Of a stretch of DNA of 64,000 bases, positions 1 through 7,953 are shown in pieces. The notes beneath the pieces were generated by a model. That model was not told where the DNA came from. It did not search any database and saw only the letters and a list, made by a program, of their open reading frames with translations. How positions within the stretch are numbered: position 1 is the stretch's first letter; each line of letters opens with the position of its first letter. The position numbers and the translations under genes are program-made. The stretch is from Ornithobacterium rhinotracheale (lineage in GTDB: Bacteria > Bacteroidota > Bacteroidia > Flavobacteriales > Weeksellaceae), in assembly GCF_004088395.1 (NCBI RefSeq), contig NZ_CP035107.1, positions 1,379,001 to 1,443,000 on the forward strand. The letters run 5' to 3'.

Positions 1-1576
1 ATAAATCCCCTCCAGAAGAGCTAGAAGTACCCCCTATTTTATTTCCAAAACCTAAACCTCTCTGATTGGCTACACTCCCCCCAAAATTATAAGTAAATTC
101 AAAATCTTTCAAGAAACGATACTTGGCAGAAAGGTTCGAGAAAATTCTATGATAAATCTCGTTATCTTTGTTATAAATACGGTTTCCAATAGGATTCTCA
201 AACACGGCATAGGAACGAGCCCAGCTATTAGGTCCCTCACCTCCACCATAATCATAGCGCACCTCTCCATTAGGGCGATATACTAGATTAAAGTTGTCAT
301 CTCTTAAATACACTGGATAAAACGGTGCTATGTTTCTAGCAAAGGCAAAGGGATTGGAAAAACCATAAGACGAACCATTATCCTGCGAAGTATAAGTATA
401 ATAAAGGTTTGAGGTTAAATTCAAATTATCTGTTAATTTATAGTCTAAATTATTTCTGATTCCGAATCTTTCAAATCCTGAATTAATTAAATATCCTTTA
501 TCATTTAAATAATTGATTGAGGTATAAGTAGACACTTTCTCGCCCTTGCCTGAAACATTTAAATTAATTTCGTTGCGAGAGGCTGGACGGAACATCTCTC
601 TCCAATCATCTTGATAACGCAACTTTGCATTTTGATTAAAGTTCCCATTGCTATCAAATAGATTATCAAACGGCACATCATACGCATTATAGACCAAGGT
701 GTTTTTCAAATTATTGATAGCCCAATCGTGCGCTTGTGCTTCGGATTTTCCAGCGGCAATCTGCCCTACTCGCACTCGTTGATAGTAGGCTGAATAGTAA
801 TCCTTAGCCGTAGTAAGCACATCATAATCAGCAACGGCTCTAAAGTTTACCCCAGTCTTTACATCTAATTCTACATTCACTCCATTTTTAGTTGCTCTTT
901 TGGTAGTTACGAGAATCACACCATTAGCTCCACGTGCTCCATACAAGGCGTTTGAAGAAGCATCTTGCAGAAACGAAATATTGGCAATATCCGAAGCGGC
1001 GATACTATTTAAAGAACCAGAATAAGGCACGCCATCTAAAACAATGAGTGGTGAGCTTGAGGCATTAATCGACCCGATTCCTCTAAGTCTTATCGTAGCT
1101 CCAGAACCTGGCTGCCCATTGCTATAAACCTGCACACCAGCCACTTTACCACTCAATCCTTGCACTATATTTCCGTTTTGCAATTCCGATATTTTATCAG
1201 AATTAAGCGTTTGCACAGCACCTGTAATTTCATCTTTTTTCTGTTTTCCAAAAGCCACAGCCACCACTTCATTCAGCTGAACGCTTTCTTCTTCAAGCGT
1301 AATATCTAGGTTGAGTGTTTTTTGATTTTTAAAATCTACTTTCTCTGTTACAGTTTGATACCCAATACGCTTAAACTCCAGCACATCACCCTCTTTTGCC
1401 TCTATGCTGTAATATCCTTCTGCATTAGTTGTTGTTCCTTTTGTTGTTTTATTTATAAGCACATTCACGCCAGCAATTGGTTGGTAGTACTTATCTGTCA
1501 CAGTTCCTTCTATTTTCTTTTGTGCAAATATCACCGCACTTATAAAGAATATGTATATAAATATTTTTAATTTCAT
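1..1576 (-). CDS. SusC/RagA-family TonB-linked outer-membrane receptor (5' part only)
   Basis: The reading frame is open from an ATG at 1576 to the window edge, so only about 525 N-terminal residues are visible. It begins with a signal peptide (MKLKIFIYIFFISAVIFAQ), followed by a carboxypeptidase-regulatory-like beta-sandwich (IEGTVTDKYYQPIAGVNV) and a TonB plug. The plug carries typical SusC motifs such as IRLRGIGSINASSSPLIVLDGVP and NALYGARGANGVILVTTK. Proteins of this family import oligosaccharides, peptides or other nutrients across the outer membrane, usually with a SusD lipoprotein encoded just downstream, which here lies outside the window. Substrate cannot be read from the sequence. 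The gene has an unusually long upstream region with several regulatory-looking elements. Confidence 0.93.
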   Translation of the reverse strand, partial: MKLKIFIYIFFISAVIFAQKKIEGTVTDKYYQPIAGVNVLINKTTKGTTTNAEGYYSIEAKEGDVLEFKRIGYQTVTEKVDFKNQKTLNLDITLEEESVQLNEVVAVAFGKQKKDEITGAVQTLNSDKISELQNGNIVQGLSGKVAGVQVYSNGQPGSGATIRLRGIGSINASSSPLIVLDGVPYSGSLNSIAASDIANISFLQDASSNALYGARGANGVILVTTKRATKNGVNVELDVKTGVNFRAVADYDVLTTAKDYYSAYYQRVRVGQIAAGKSEAQAHDWAINNLKNTLVYNAYDVPFDNLFDSNGNFNQNAKLRYQDDWREMFRPASRNEINLNVSGKGEKVSTYTSINYLNDKGYLINSGFERFGIRNNLDYKLTDNLNLTSNLYYTYTSQDNGSSYGFSNPFAFARNIAPFYPVYLRDDNFNLVYRPNGEVRYDYGGGEGPNSWARSYAVFENPIGNRIYNKDNEIYHRIFSNLSAKYRFLKDFEFTYNFGGSVANQRGLGFGNKIGGTSSSSGGDL

Positions 1577-1761
1577 TTGTTCTTATTTGATTGATTTTGA
1601 TTGATAATAATTGCTCTCATTGCAATGTAATAAACTCTCGTTGTGCTCCTTATACAGATTGCATATACCATACATTCGTTCAAGATTTAGCACCTTTTCA
1701 ATAAAGAAAATTTTAAATTTTTTGTAAATGCTAACTTTCATTTTTTTTTCAGTGTTTAGCA

Positions 1762-1781
1762 ATTGTCTAATCTTAGACAAT
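1762..1781. promoter_or_regulatory. perfect 9-bp palindrome upstream of the susC gene
   Basis: ATTGTCTAA, two bases, then TTAGACAAT form a perfect inverted repeat about 185 bp upstream of the susC start. It lacks a T-run on either side, so it is more like an operator for a dimeric regulator than a terminator. The regulator is unknown. Confidence 0.4.
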
Positions 1782-1830
1782 CTTATTGTTTTTAATTAAG
1801 TTTTTTTAGCGAATACAACCCGAAAAGAAA

Positions 1831-2071
1831 TAGAGTTTTGCCACTGAAATTATCGGTTTTTAGATAATTTTAAAATTTAGTTCATGAATTCTGAAACATT
1901 TTTTATACTAGAAAAACACAAACTTGTCAGAAAAAAAATCGAAAACAATATTAAGAATAGTAATTAAAGAAATTTTATTTCTAATTTTTCTTTAATCTAA
2001 ACTTTGATTTTCCCTCTACTTGCAAAAGAATATCATTGTATTTCTTTCTCAAGTAAAAAAGCAAAACTCTA
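1831..2071. repeat. 241-bp AT-rich segment bounded by 11-bp inverted repeats
   Basis: TAGAGTTTTGC (1831-1841) and its exact reverse complement (2061-2071) bound an AT-rich, gene-free segment between the susC gene and the upstream mini-ORF. Inside, on the minus strand and pointing at susC, there is a weak promoter-like pair (TTG, 17 bases, then TATTCTTTTG). The arrangement would fit an invertible promoter or a small mobile element. It could also be chance in AT-rich DNA. Confidence 0.35.
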
Positions 2072-2115
2072 AATATTAAATTTATTAAAGTGATTTTGGG
2101 TCGTGTAATCTGAGT

Positions 2116-2238
2116 TTAGAAAGACATAAAACACATTCGCATGACTTCCATAGACATACAAGGAACTTGTACTGCTCTGAAAATCATCGAAGTAGGTGCA
2201 ACAAATGCACTTGCAATATGTGTTTTATTTTTACTCAT
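2116..2238 (-). CDS. candidate 40-residue Met/Cys-rich leader peptide
   Basis: A short frame starts at an ATG about 27 bases downstream of a very good Bacteroidota promoter and ends in a Met/Cys-rich tail (CMSMEVMRMCFMSF). The last 14 residues contain five Met and two Cys. There is no other gene for this promoter until susC, about 540 bases downstream on the same strand. Such a peptide could act as a cis-acting leader that senses Met or Cys supply, but no clear attenuator hairpin follows its stop codon. It may instead be a remnant or part of a non-coding RNA. I do not recognise a described family. Confidence 0.4.
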   Translation of the reverse strand: MSKNKTHIASAFVAPTSMIFRAVQVPCMSMEVMRMCFMSF

Positions 2239-2264
2239 TACCCTATTGAGATTTGATAACATTG

Positions 2265-2294
2265 CAAAGTTAATCTTTTTTTCTAAACTACAAA
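2265..2294 (-). promoter_or_regulatory. Bacteroidota-type promoter of the mini-ORF
   Basis: Read on the minus strand, TTTG (-33), 18 bases, then TAACTTTG (-7) match the TTTG / TAnnTTTG consensus exactly. Transcription would start near 2258, about 20 bases before the mini-ORF start codon. Confidence 0.65.
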
Positions 2295-2381
2295 TATTTT
2301 TTATCGTTTTTTTTACACTTTCACAAAAAAAGAATTTTAATTTGCTATAAAACAGAATTTTAAAAACCTGTTTTTTCAAAC

Positions 2382-2409
2382 AAAAAAGAGAGCCTATTCA
2401 AGCTCTCTT
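2382..2409 (-). terminator. rho-independent terminator of the lipoprotein gene
   Basis: AGAGAGC and GCTCTCT arms (2387-2393 and 2402-2408) are followed on the minus strand by six T. It lies just after the lipoprotein stop codon. Confidence 0.8.
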
Positions 2410-2432
2410 CTAATCTGATTTTACTTAACTTT

Positions 2433-2909
2433 CTATTTTACTCGAACTAAATAAAATTTATTTTTTTCTGGTTTTCCATCTTCATCTAAATCTCTTTCAT
2501 CTGAAATCACAACCAACTCTTTGTCTGTTAATTTTAAAATTTGACCTTCTTCATCACCTATTATTACTCTATTGCCCTCCAATTTATATTTAACTGAGGC
2601 TACAGAATCTATTTTACATTCTCCTTCACGAAAATTATAGTTTCTTTCTATACGCTCTCCTCCCTTAGTAAATTCTACATATGATTTTTTTCGACAAATA
2701 TCATATTTTGGATACTTTGTAAAATCCTTGATTTCAACATTCCCTTTCTTAGAATAAATAACATCCATTCTTGAATTATGCCATTTTCCAATAATAAGTG
2801 TGGCATAATCTTTCTCTGGGTTCGGTTTGGGTGGTTGTGGACTATCATCGCTACTACCACAAGCTGTGAACAAGGCTCCTGCCATTGTGGCTAATAATAA
2901 TTTTTTCAT
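2433..2909 (-). CDS. lipoprotein of about 158 residues, probably surface-exposed
   Basis: A lipoprotein signal peptide ends at a clear lipobox (ALFTAC, Cys17) and is followed by GSSDDS. An acidic stretch right behind the lipid-carrying Cys resembles the lipoprotein export signal described in Flavobacteriia, so surface exposure is likely but inferred. The remaining 130 residues are small, beta-rich and similar in style to the lipocalin-like lipoproteins common in Bacteroidota (IIGKWHNSRMDVIY, then alternating strands). No catalytic motif is visible. It appears to be monocistronic: its own terminator follows, and the argH terminator region lies behind it. Confidence 0.8.
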   Translation of the reverse strand: MKKLLLATMAGALFTACGSSDDSPQPPKPNPEKDYATLIIGKWHNSRMDVIYSKKGNVEIKDFTKYPKYDICRKKSYVEFTKGGERIERNYNFREGECKIDSVASVKYKLEGNRVIIGDEEGQILKLTDKELVVISDERDLDEDGKPEKNKFYLVRVK

Positions 2910-2954
2910 ATTACTTTATATTTTAACATTTAATTCCGCAATATACAAAAAAAT

Positions 2955-2985
2955 TAAAAAAGAGAGCTTTTTCCAAGCTCTCTTC
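2955..2985 (-). terminator. rho-independent terminator of argH
   Basis: AGAGAGC and GCTCTCT arms (2961-2967 and 2977-2983) with a T-run on the minus-strand side follow the argH stop at 3007. The stem is the same as in the preceding lipoprotein terminator. Confidence 0.8.
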
Positions 2986-3006
2986 TAAATTCTAATTAAA
3001 TGCGAA

Positions 3007-4290
3007 TTACAAAATAAATTCGCTTAATTTCTCTTTAATAATGTCTAAACTTAGATTATGGATACTACCCTCATGGCTGGTTTTAAACTCTTTATGAGGC
3101 ACATAGCTTCCATCTTCCACCGAGAGGCCCACATTTTTATACGCATCTCTAAATGGTGTTCCCGTCTGAATCATATGATTAATATTTTCCACGGTGTAGA
3201 TGCTGTCGTATTTTTCCTGTGCCATAAATCCGTCCTTGATTTCCAACTGAGGGAGGGCGAAAATTAGAATGTCTAAAATGTTGTGAAATTGCATCATAGG
3301 CTCCATCAAGATTTCTTTTAAAATCTGAAAATCTCGGTGATATCCGCTTGGCAAGTTATTGATAGTGAGCATCACATCGGTAGGCAGTGCTTGAATTCTG
3401 TTGCAATGTGCACGCGTAAGCTCAAAGACATCTGGGTTCTTTTTATGAGGCATAATGGAGGAGCCAGTCGTCATTTCATTTGGCAATTTCACAAATCCCA
3501 TATCCTGTGAATTATACATTACCAAATCGTAAGACAATTTAGACAAAGTACCGCAAAGCATCGCTAGGGCAAAAGCTACGGCTTTTTCTGTTTTTCCGCG
3601 GAGCATTTGCGCCCCCACGGAAGACACCGCCATATAGTTAAAGCCCATTTCCTTTGTAGTCTGCGCACGGTCAATTGGGAAACTAGTGCCAAATCCCGCA
3701 CCCGAACCCAGTGGGTTTTGGTCGGCCACATGGTAAGCCGCTTTAACAAAGGCTAAATCCGACAAAAGGTTTTCGGCATAGGCAGAAAACCACAGCCCAA
3801 AGCTGCTCGGCATAGCTGCCTGAAAATGCGTGTAGCCTGGCAATAAGTCATTTTTGTGCGCCTCGGCTTTTTCAAGCATAATTTCAATGAGTTTTTTTAC
3901 TTTCTTGGTAATTTCCTTTAAATATTCCTTGTGAAATAGCTGTATGGCTACCAAAACTTGGTCGTTACGCGAGCGCGCGGTGTGAATTTTCTTTCCTGCA
4001 TCGCCACATTTTTTAATTAATTCTGCCTCAATTTTGGAGTGCATATCCTCAAAATTTTCATCAATTACAAACTTCCCCTCGGCTTCTTCTTGCAGCAATT
4101 CGTCAAGGGCTTTTTGCAATTCCTGATTTTCTTCCTTGCTCAGCAAGCCCACATTTGCAAGCATATTTGCCTGAGCTTTGGAGGCTAGCATATCATATTT
4201 TGCCAATACTAAATCCAGCTCTCGGTCTTTTCCTACGGTGAAATTTTCGATTTGTTTGTCTACGGAGAATCCTTTGTCCCAAAGTTTCAT
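3007..4290 (-). CDS. argH: argininosuccinate lyase
   Basis: This enzyme cleaves argininosuccinate to arginine and fumarate, the last step of arginine synthesis. The protein (427 residues) belongs to the fumarase/aspartase superfamily. It has TARSRNDQ (104-111), GYTHFQ with the catalytic-base His at about 155, and the signature loop GSSIMPHKKNP (276-286) with the catalytic Ser. It is slightly shorter than the 450-460 residues of proteobacterial ArgH, as is common in Bacteroidota. No other arginine gene is adjacent. A TATATTTG -7 element lies at 4316-4323 and a terminator follows, so it looks like a single-gene unit. Confidence 0.95.
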   Translation of the reverse strand: MKLWDKGFSVDKQIENFTVGKDRELDLVLAKYDMLASKAQANMLANVGLLSKEENQELQKALDELLQEEAEGKFVIDENFEDMHSKIEAELIKKCGDAGKKIHTARSRNDQVLVAIQLFHKEYLKEITKKVKKLIEIMLEKAEAHKNDLLPGYTHFQAAMPSSFGLWFSAYAENLLSDLAFVKAAYHVADQNPLGSGAGFGTSFPIDRAQTTKEMGFNYMAVSSVGAQMLRGKTEKAVAFALAMLCGTLSKLSYDLVMYNSQDMGFVKLPNEMTTGSSIMPHKKNPDVFELTRAHCNRIQALPTDVMLTINNLPSGYHRDFQILKEILMEPMMQFHNILDILIFALPQLEIKDGFMAQEKYDSIYTVENINHMIQTGTPFRDAYKNVGLSVEDGSYVPHKEFKTSHEGSIHNLSLDIIKEKLSEFIL

Positions 4291-4315
4291 AATAAATATA
4301 TGTTTAGAAGTTTGC

Positions 4316-4323
4316 CAAATATA
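4316..4323 (-). promoter_or_regulatory. -7 promoter element of argH
   Basis: TATATTTG on the minus strand, 26 bases upstream of the argH start, matches TAnnTTTG. No good -33 TTTG is visible at the expected distance. Confidence 0.4.
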
Positions 4324-4400
4324 ATGACTTTTGGCAGCTTTTTAAAATTTACTTTTCAACGGACTGTTAATTATTATTTTTCATGAAAATAAAGAAAATA

Positions 4401-4423
4401 AAAAAACCACGATATTCTCGTGG
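4401..4423 (-). terminator. rho-independent terminator of the SDR gene
   Basis: CCACGA and TCGTGG arms (4407-4412 and 4418-4423) are followed by a T-run on the minus strand, directly behind the stop codon at 4435. Confidence 0.8.
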
Positions 4424-4434
4424 CTTCTGAATGA

Positions 4435-5142
4435 TTAAGCGGGCTTAGATGGGCGCACCTCAATTTTACTTGGGAGCGTTCTTGGGTTCATCTTCAATAA
4501 ATCCCAAACGATTTGCCCTATGTCTTCTGGCTGAATTTTCCAAGCATCTGAGTCGCTCGGCACATGATTGTTAAATTCCGTAGCTACTGAGCCTGGCATA
4601 ATGGTACTTACCTTAATATCATATTTTCTCAAATCTAGCATAGCCGCCTGCGTGAAGCCTACTACACCAAATTTACTGGCATTGTAGCCCGAAGCGTTGG
4701 CAAAAAAGTTAGTCCCTGCCAAACTTGCCAAACTAATGTAATAGCCCTTTGATGCTTTCAGCGCCTCAACGCTCGCCTTTAAGGTATGGAAAGCGCCATT
4801 TAAATTAGTGTTAATCATCTGATTCCACTGCTCTGGCGTTAATTCATCTACGGGTGCAAAATGCCCCACGCCTGCATTCGCCAATACTACATCTAACTGA
4901 CCAAATTTGGCCAAAACTTCCTGAACGGCTTTTTCCTCGCTCACCAATGACGAAACATCTGAACTTAGCCCTAAAACACGGGTTTCATCAGCGCTTAATT
5001 TCTTAGCAGCTGCTTGCGCATCTTCCAGTTTTCTACCAGAAATTGCAACGCGCATTCCTTGCTCTATCAAATATTTAGCTACGCCAAAACCTATCCCTTT
5101 GGTCCCACCTGTGATATAGGCTACTTTGTCTTTCATTTGCAT
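4435..5142 (-). CDS. short-chain dehydrogenase/reductase (SDR)
   Basis: Classical SDR of about 235 residues. It has an N-terminal Rossmann motif (TGGTKGIG), LANAGVG in the middle and the catalytic pair in YNASK, preceded by SLASLAG with the catalytic Ser. The family reduces or oxidises small carbonyl or alcohol substrates with NAD(P)H, but the substrate cannot be told from these motifs. I place the start at the ATG at 5142 (MQMKDKVAYITGG), because the longer frame relies on a GTG and adds residues that SDRs do not have. The ATG at 5136 is equally possible. It is divergent from lutA and followed by its own terminator. Confidence 0.9.
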   Translation of the reverse strand: MQMKDKVAYITGGTKGIGFGVAKYLIEQGMRVAISGRKLEDAQAAAKKLSADETRVLGLSSDVSSLVSEEKAVQEVLAKFGQLDVVLANAGVGHFAPVDELTPEQWNQMINTNLNGAFHTLKASVEALKASKGYYISLASLAGTNFFANASGYNASKFGVVGFTQAAMLDLRKYDIKVSTIMPGSVATEFNNHVPSDSDAWKIQPEDIGQIVWDLLKMNPRTLPSKIEVRPSKPA

Positions 5143-5302
5143 ATTTAAAACATTATTATTCAGCCAAAACACTGCAAAGATTATTCCATTCCCACGCCTC
5201 TATCCTATTATTTAGATAAAATCTATATTTCATTCATTTAAAAAATATTTCGCTTAAAACTTCCATATGATTTGTAAATTGCTCAAATTTCAAATTCAAA
5301 TT

Positions 5303-6040
5303 ATGAAAGTAGCCTTATTCATTCCGTGTTATATAGACGCAGTGTACCCCGAGGTGGGCATTGCCACTTTGGAACTTTTAGAGAAGCTGGGCGTGGAGGT
5401 TGCCTACCCCTTGGAGCAGACCTGTTGCGGACAGCCGATGGGCAACGAGGGCGTGGAGGCAAAGAAAACCGAAGAGAATTTTTGCCGAAATTTTGAGGGG
5501 TTCGATACCATTGTTTGCCCCGCTGGAAGTTGCGTGAAGCACGTGCGCTATCACCTGAATTCGGTGGCGCAGACTCCTGCCGTTACGCACATCAGGCAAA
5601 ACACCTTTGAGCTGGTAGAATTCATTCACGATATACTGAAAATTAAAGACTTTTCGCAAGTGGAATTCCCCCATACCATTGCCATTCACAACTCGTGCAG
5701 TGCCATTCGGGGGCTGCATCTCGCCTCGCGCTCGGAGTGGCAAGAGCCTCGTTTTAACAAAACGGAAACGCTGCTTTCGGGGGTGAAAAATATCCGCATC
5801 ACGCACATCGACCGCCCCGATGAATGTTGCGGGTTTGGCGGAACTTTCTGTGCAACCGACCCTACCGTTTCGGCAAAAATGGGTAGCGACAAAATTGCCG
5901 ACTATACGCGCCACGGGGTGGAATATGTGGTGTCGCCCGATATGTCGTGTATGATGCACCAAAGTGGCATCGCCAGCCGAGAGAAATCGGATTTGAAATT
6001 TGTACACATTGCCCAAGTTTTAAACGGTGGGCCTTTTTAG
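5303..6040 (+). CDS. lutA: L-lactate utilisation protein LutA (YkgE), Fe-S oxidoreductase subunit
   Basis: LutA, LutB and LutC together form an iron-sulfur L-lactate dehydrogenase in Bacillus and in many other bacteria. This protein of 245 residues has two cysteine-rich CCG domains: TCCGQPMGNEG around residue 41 and DECCGFGGTFC near the C-terminus. These ligate Fe-S clusters or heterodisulfide-reductase-type centres. The start is set at the ATG at 5303 (MKVALFIPCYID), which fits the family. An ATG 36 bases upstream adds a Lys/Gln-rich extension not expected in LutA. The gene is GC-richer than the window average and is followed 34 bases later by a DUF488 gene that is not a usual lut member. 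Confidence 0.93.
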   Translation: MKVALFIPCYIDAVYPEVGIATLELLEKLGVEVAYPLEQTCCGQPMGNEGVEAKKTEENFCRNFEGFDTIVCPAGSCVKHVRYHLNSVAQTPAVTHIRQNTFELVEFIHDILKIKDFSQVEFPHTIAIHNSCSAIRGLHLASRSEWQEPRFNKTETLLSGVKNIRITHIDRPDECCGFGGTFCATDPTVSAKMGSDKIADYTRHGVEYVVSPDMSCMMHQSGIASREKSDLKFVHIAQVLNGGPF

Positions 6041-6074
6041 GAGTTTTTAAAACAATTAAATCTTTTAGCTAAAA

Positions 6075-6428
6075 ATGAAACCCAAATTCACAGTGCGGCG
6101 CGTGTATGAGAAGGATTTTCCGCAGGGGGAGTTCCGTGTGTTGGTAGATAGGCTTTGGCCGCGCGGCATCTCCAAGGAGGCGGCGCAAATCAGCCTTTGG
6201 GAGAAGGACATCACCCCCAGTGCCGAGCTACGGCAGGCGTACCACCACGCGCAAATTTCGTACGAGGATTTCGCACAGAGATACCGCCAAGAATTGCTTC
6301 AAAATGATGAAAATGTGCAAAATTTCTTGCAAAAAATCAGTCAGCACCCTGCCGTAACGCTCGTTACCGCCGTGAAGGACATTGCCCACAGCCATATCCC
6401 CGTACTGCTTTCGGTGTTGGAGGCGTGA
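6075..6428 (+). CDS. DUF488 (YeaO-like) family protein
   Basis: A 117-residue protein with the DUF488 motifs VRRVYE near the N-terminus and FRVLVDRLWPRGISKE about 20 residues later, then an SAELRQAY segment and a C-terminal VTLVTAVKD strand. The biochemical role of this family is not known to me. It sits between lutA and lutB on the same strand and with similar base composition, so it is probably transcribed with them. Whether it contributes to lactate oxidation is an open question. Confidence 0.85.
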   Translation: MKPKFTVRRVYEKDFPQGEFRVLVDRLWPRGISKEAAQISLWEKDITPSAELRQAYHHAQISYEDFAQRYRQELLQNDENVQNFLQKISQHPAVTLVTAVKDIAHSHIPVLLSVLEA

Positions 6429-6501
6429 TTTTTAAACATCAATCCGAAAAAAAAATCTTCCCAAAACAAAAAACATTCCGAACACTTAAAACCTTAAAAA
6501 A

Positions 6502-7887
6502 ATGAGCGAGAAAATAGTAGATGTAGTGAAAAACTCCGCCGAGTTCATCAATCAGGATAATATCCACGAGCCGATGCACGATAAATTTCTGTGGCGTTCC
6601 AGAATGCGAAGAGACAGCGCCGCGGCGCAAATCCCCGAGTGGGAAACCTTGCGCAACCTCGCCTCGCAAATTAAGGAGCATACCCTCACGCACTTGGATA
6701 GATATGTGGAGCAATTTGCCACCAATGCCGAAAAAAAGGGCATCACCGTGCATTGGGCAAAAGATGCCGCCGAGCATAATCAAATCGTTTTAGAAATTAT
6801 TCAGAAAAACAAACGCTCGCGCTTAATCAAAAGTAAATCGATGCTACAAGAGGAATGCGGAATGACGCCCTTCCTTGAAAAACACGGCATCGAGGTGCTG
6901 GAATCGGATTTGGGCGAACGCATTCAGCAACTCTCCCACGAGCGCCCCAGCCACATTGTGGTGCCTGCCATTCATAAAACGGCCGAAGATGTGGCGCGCG
7001 TGTTTGCCGAAAACATTGGGACAGACCCCAATAACCACGACCCTGCCCAGCTCACCGAGGCGATGCGCCAAAATGCACGCCCTAAGTTTTTAAAATCCGA
7101 TGTGGGAATGACGGGCGCTAATTTTGCCATTGCCGAAACGGGAACTTTTGTGGTTTGCACCAACGAGGGCAATGCCGACCTCACCGCCAGCCTGCCCAAT
7201 CTGCACATTGCCAGCATCGGGATTGAGAAAATCCTCCCCAAAAAAGAAGACCTCGGCGTATTCATTCGCTTGCTCTCGCGCAGCGCTCTGGGCACGCCCG
7301 CCACGCAGTACACCTCGCATTTTTCCGCCCCAAGAGATGGTGCCGAAATGCACATTGTGTTGGTAGATAACGGGCGTTCAAAAAGATTAGGAAACGATGA
7401 CTTCTGGGAATCCTTAAAGTGCATCCGCTGTGGTGCGTGTATGAACACCTGCCCCGTGTATCGCCGAAGCGGAGGCTTGGCCTATGGCGCTACTTACTCG
7501 GGGCCCATCGGGGTGATTATCGACCCGACTTTCGATGAGGAAAAATACTCCGAACTGCCCTTTCACTCCTCGCTCTGTGGCTCCTGCACCGAGGTTTGCC
7601 CCGTGCATATCAACATTTCCGACCAAATTATGAAATGGCGCCAAGTGATGGTGCGCCACAAGCATATGCCTTGGGCTAGGCGCAAAATGTTTGACGCTGC
7701 CGACCACGTATTAGGCTCGCCCAAGCTCTTCCGCACTGCCGAAAAAGTGGGGCATTATGCCGAGAAATTTGCCCCCGATGCGCTGATTTACTTCAAGGCA
7801 AACGGCTATGGCGAGTTCCACGATATGCCTAAAGTGAAGAAAGAAACCTTTAGAGATTGGTATTTGAAAAATAGAAAAGAGAAGTAA
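6502..7887 (+). CDS. lutB: L-lactate utilisation protein LutB (YkgF), LUD and ferredoxin-type domains
   Basis: LutB is the iron-sulfur electron-transfer subunit of the Lut lactate dehydrogenase. The 461-residue protein has an N-terminal LUD domain (about 60-300; VGMTGANFAIAETGTFVV) and two cysteine clusters in the C-terminal third. These are CIRCGACMNTCPVY starting at residue 307 and CGSCTEVCPVH starting at about 359, typical ligands of two [4Fe-4S] clusters. Length and domain order match YkgF. It is clearly GC-rich, in sharp contrast to the AT-rich gene that starts 66 bases downstream. Its natural partner lutC lies 1.9 kb further on, beyond that gene. Confidence 0.95.
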   Translation: MSEKIVDVVKNSAEFINQDNIHEPMHDKFLWRSRMRRDSAAAQIPEWETLRNLASQIKEHTLTHLDRYVEQFATNAEKKGITVHWAKDAAEHNQIVLEIIQKNKRSRLIKSKSMLQEECGMTPFLEKHGIEVLESDLGERIQQLSHERPSHIVVPAIHKTAEDVARVFAENIGTDPNNHDPAQLTEAMRQNARPKFLKSDVGMTGANFAIAETGTFVVCTNEGNADLTASLPNLHIASIGIEKILPKKEDLGVFIRLLSRSALGTPATQYTSHFSAPRDGAEMHIVLVDNGRSKRLGNDDFWESLKCIRCGACMNTCPVYRRSGGLAYGATYSGPIGVIIDPTFDEEKYSELPFHSSLCGSCTEVCPVHINISDQIMKWRQVMVRHKHMPWARRKMFDAADHVLGSPKLFRTAEKVGHYAEKFAPDALIYFKANGYGEFHDMPKVKKETFRDWYLKNRKEK

Positions 7888-7953
7888 TAAATTCATACCT
7901 CCAAATTTCCTAATAATATTTAAAAAATTTAAATTTTTAAAATCTCAAATCAT

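Noticed and set aside
1583-1780. 65-codon minus-strand frame directly upstream of susC
   Set aside because: Composition is AT-driven, it starts within the palindrome region, and no ribosome-binding or family features are visible. It is more likely leader RNA.
2141-2350. 69-codon plus-strand frame opposite the Met/Cys mini-ORF
   Set aside because: There is no promoter in this direction, whereas the minus strand has a perfect one; the second half is low-complexity AT-rich DNA.
5378-6016. Long minus-strand frame across lutA
   Set aside because: It is the mirror of a GC-rich, well-identified gene and shows no family motifs.
6972-7448. Several open frames on both strands within lutB
   Set aside because: High GC keeps other frames open; only the LutB frame carries Fe-S and LUD motifs.
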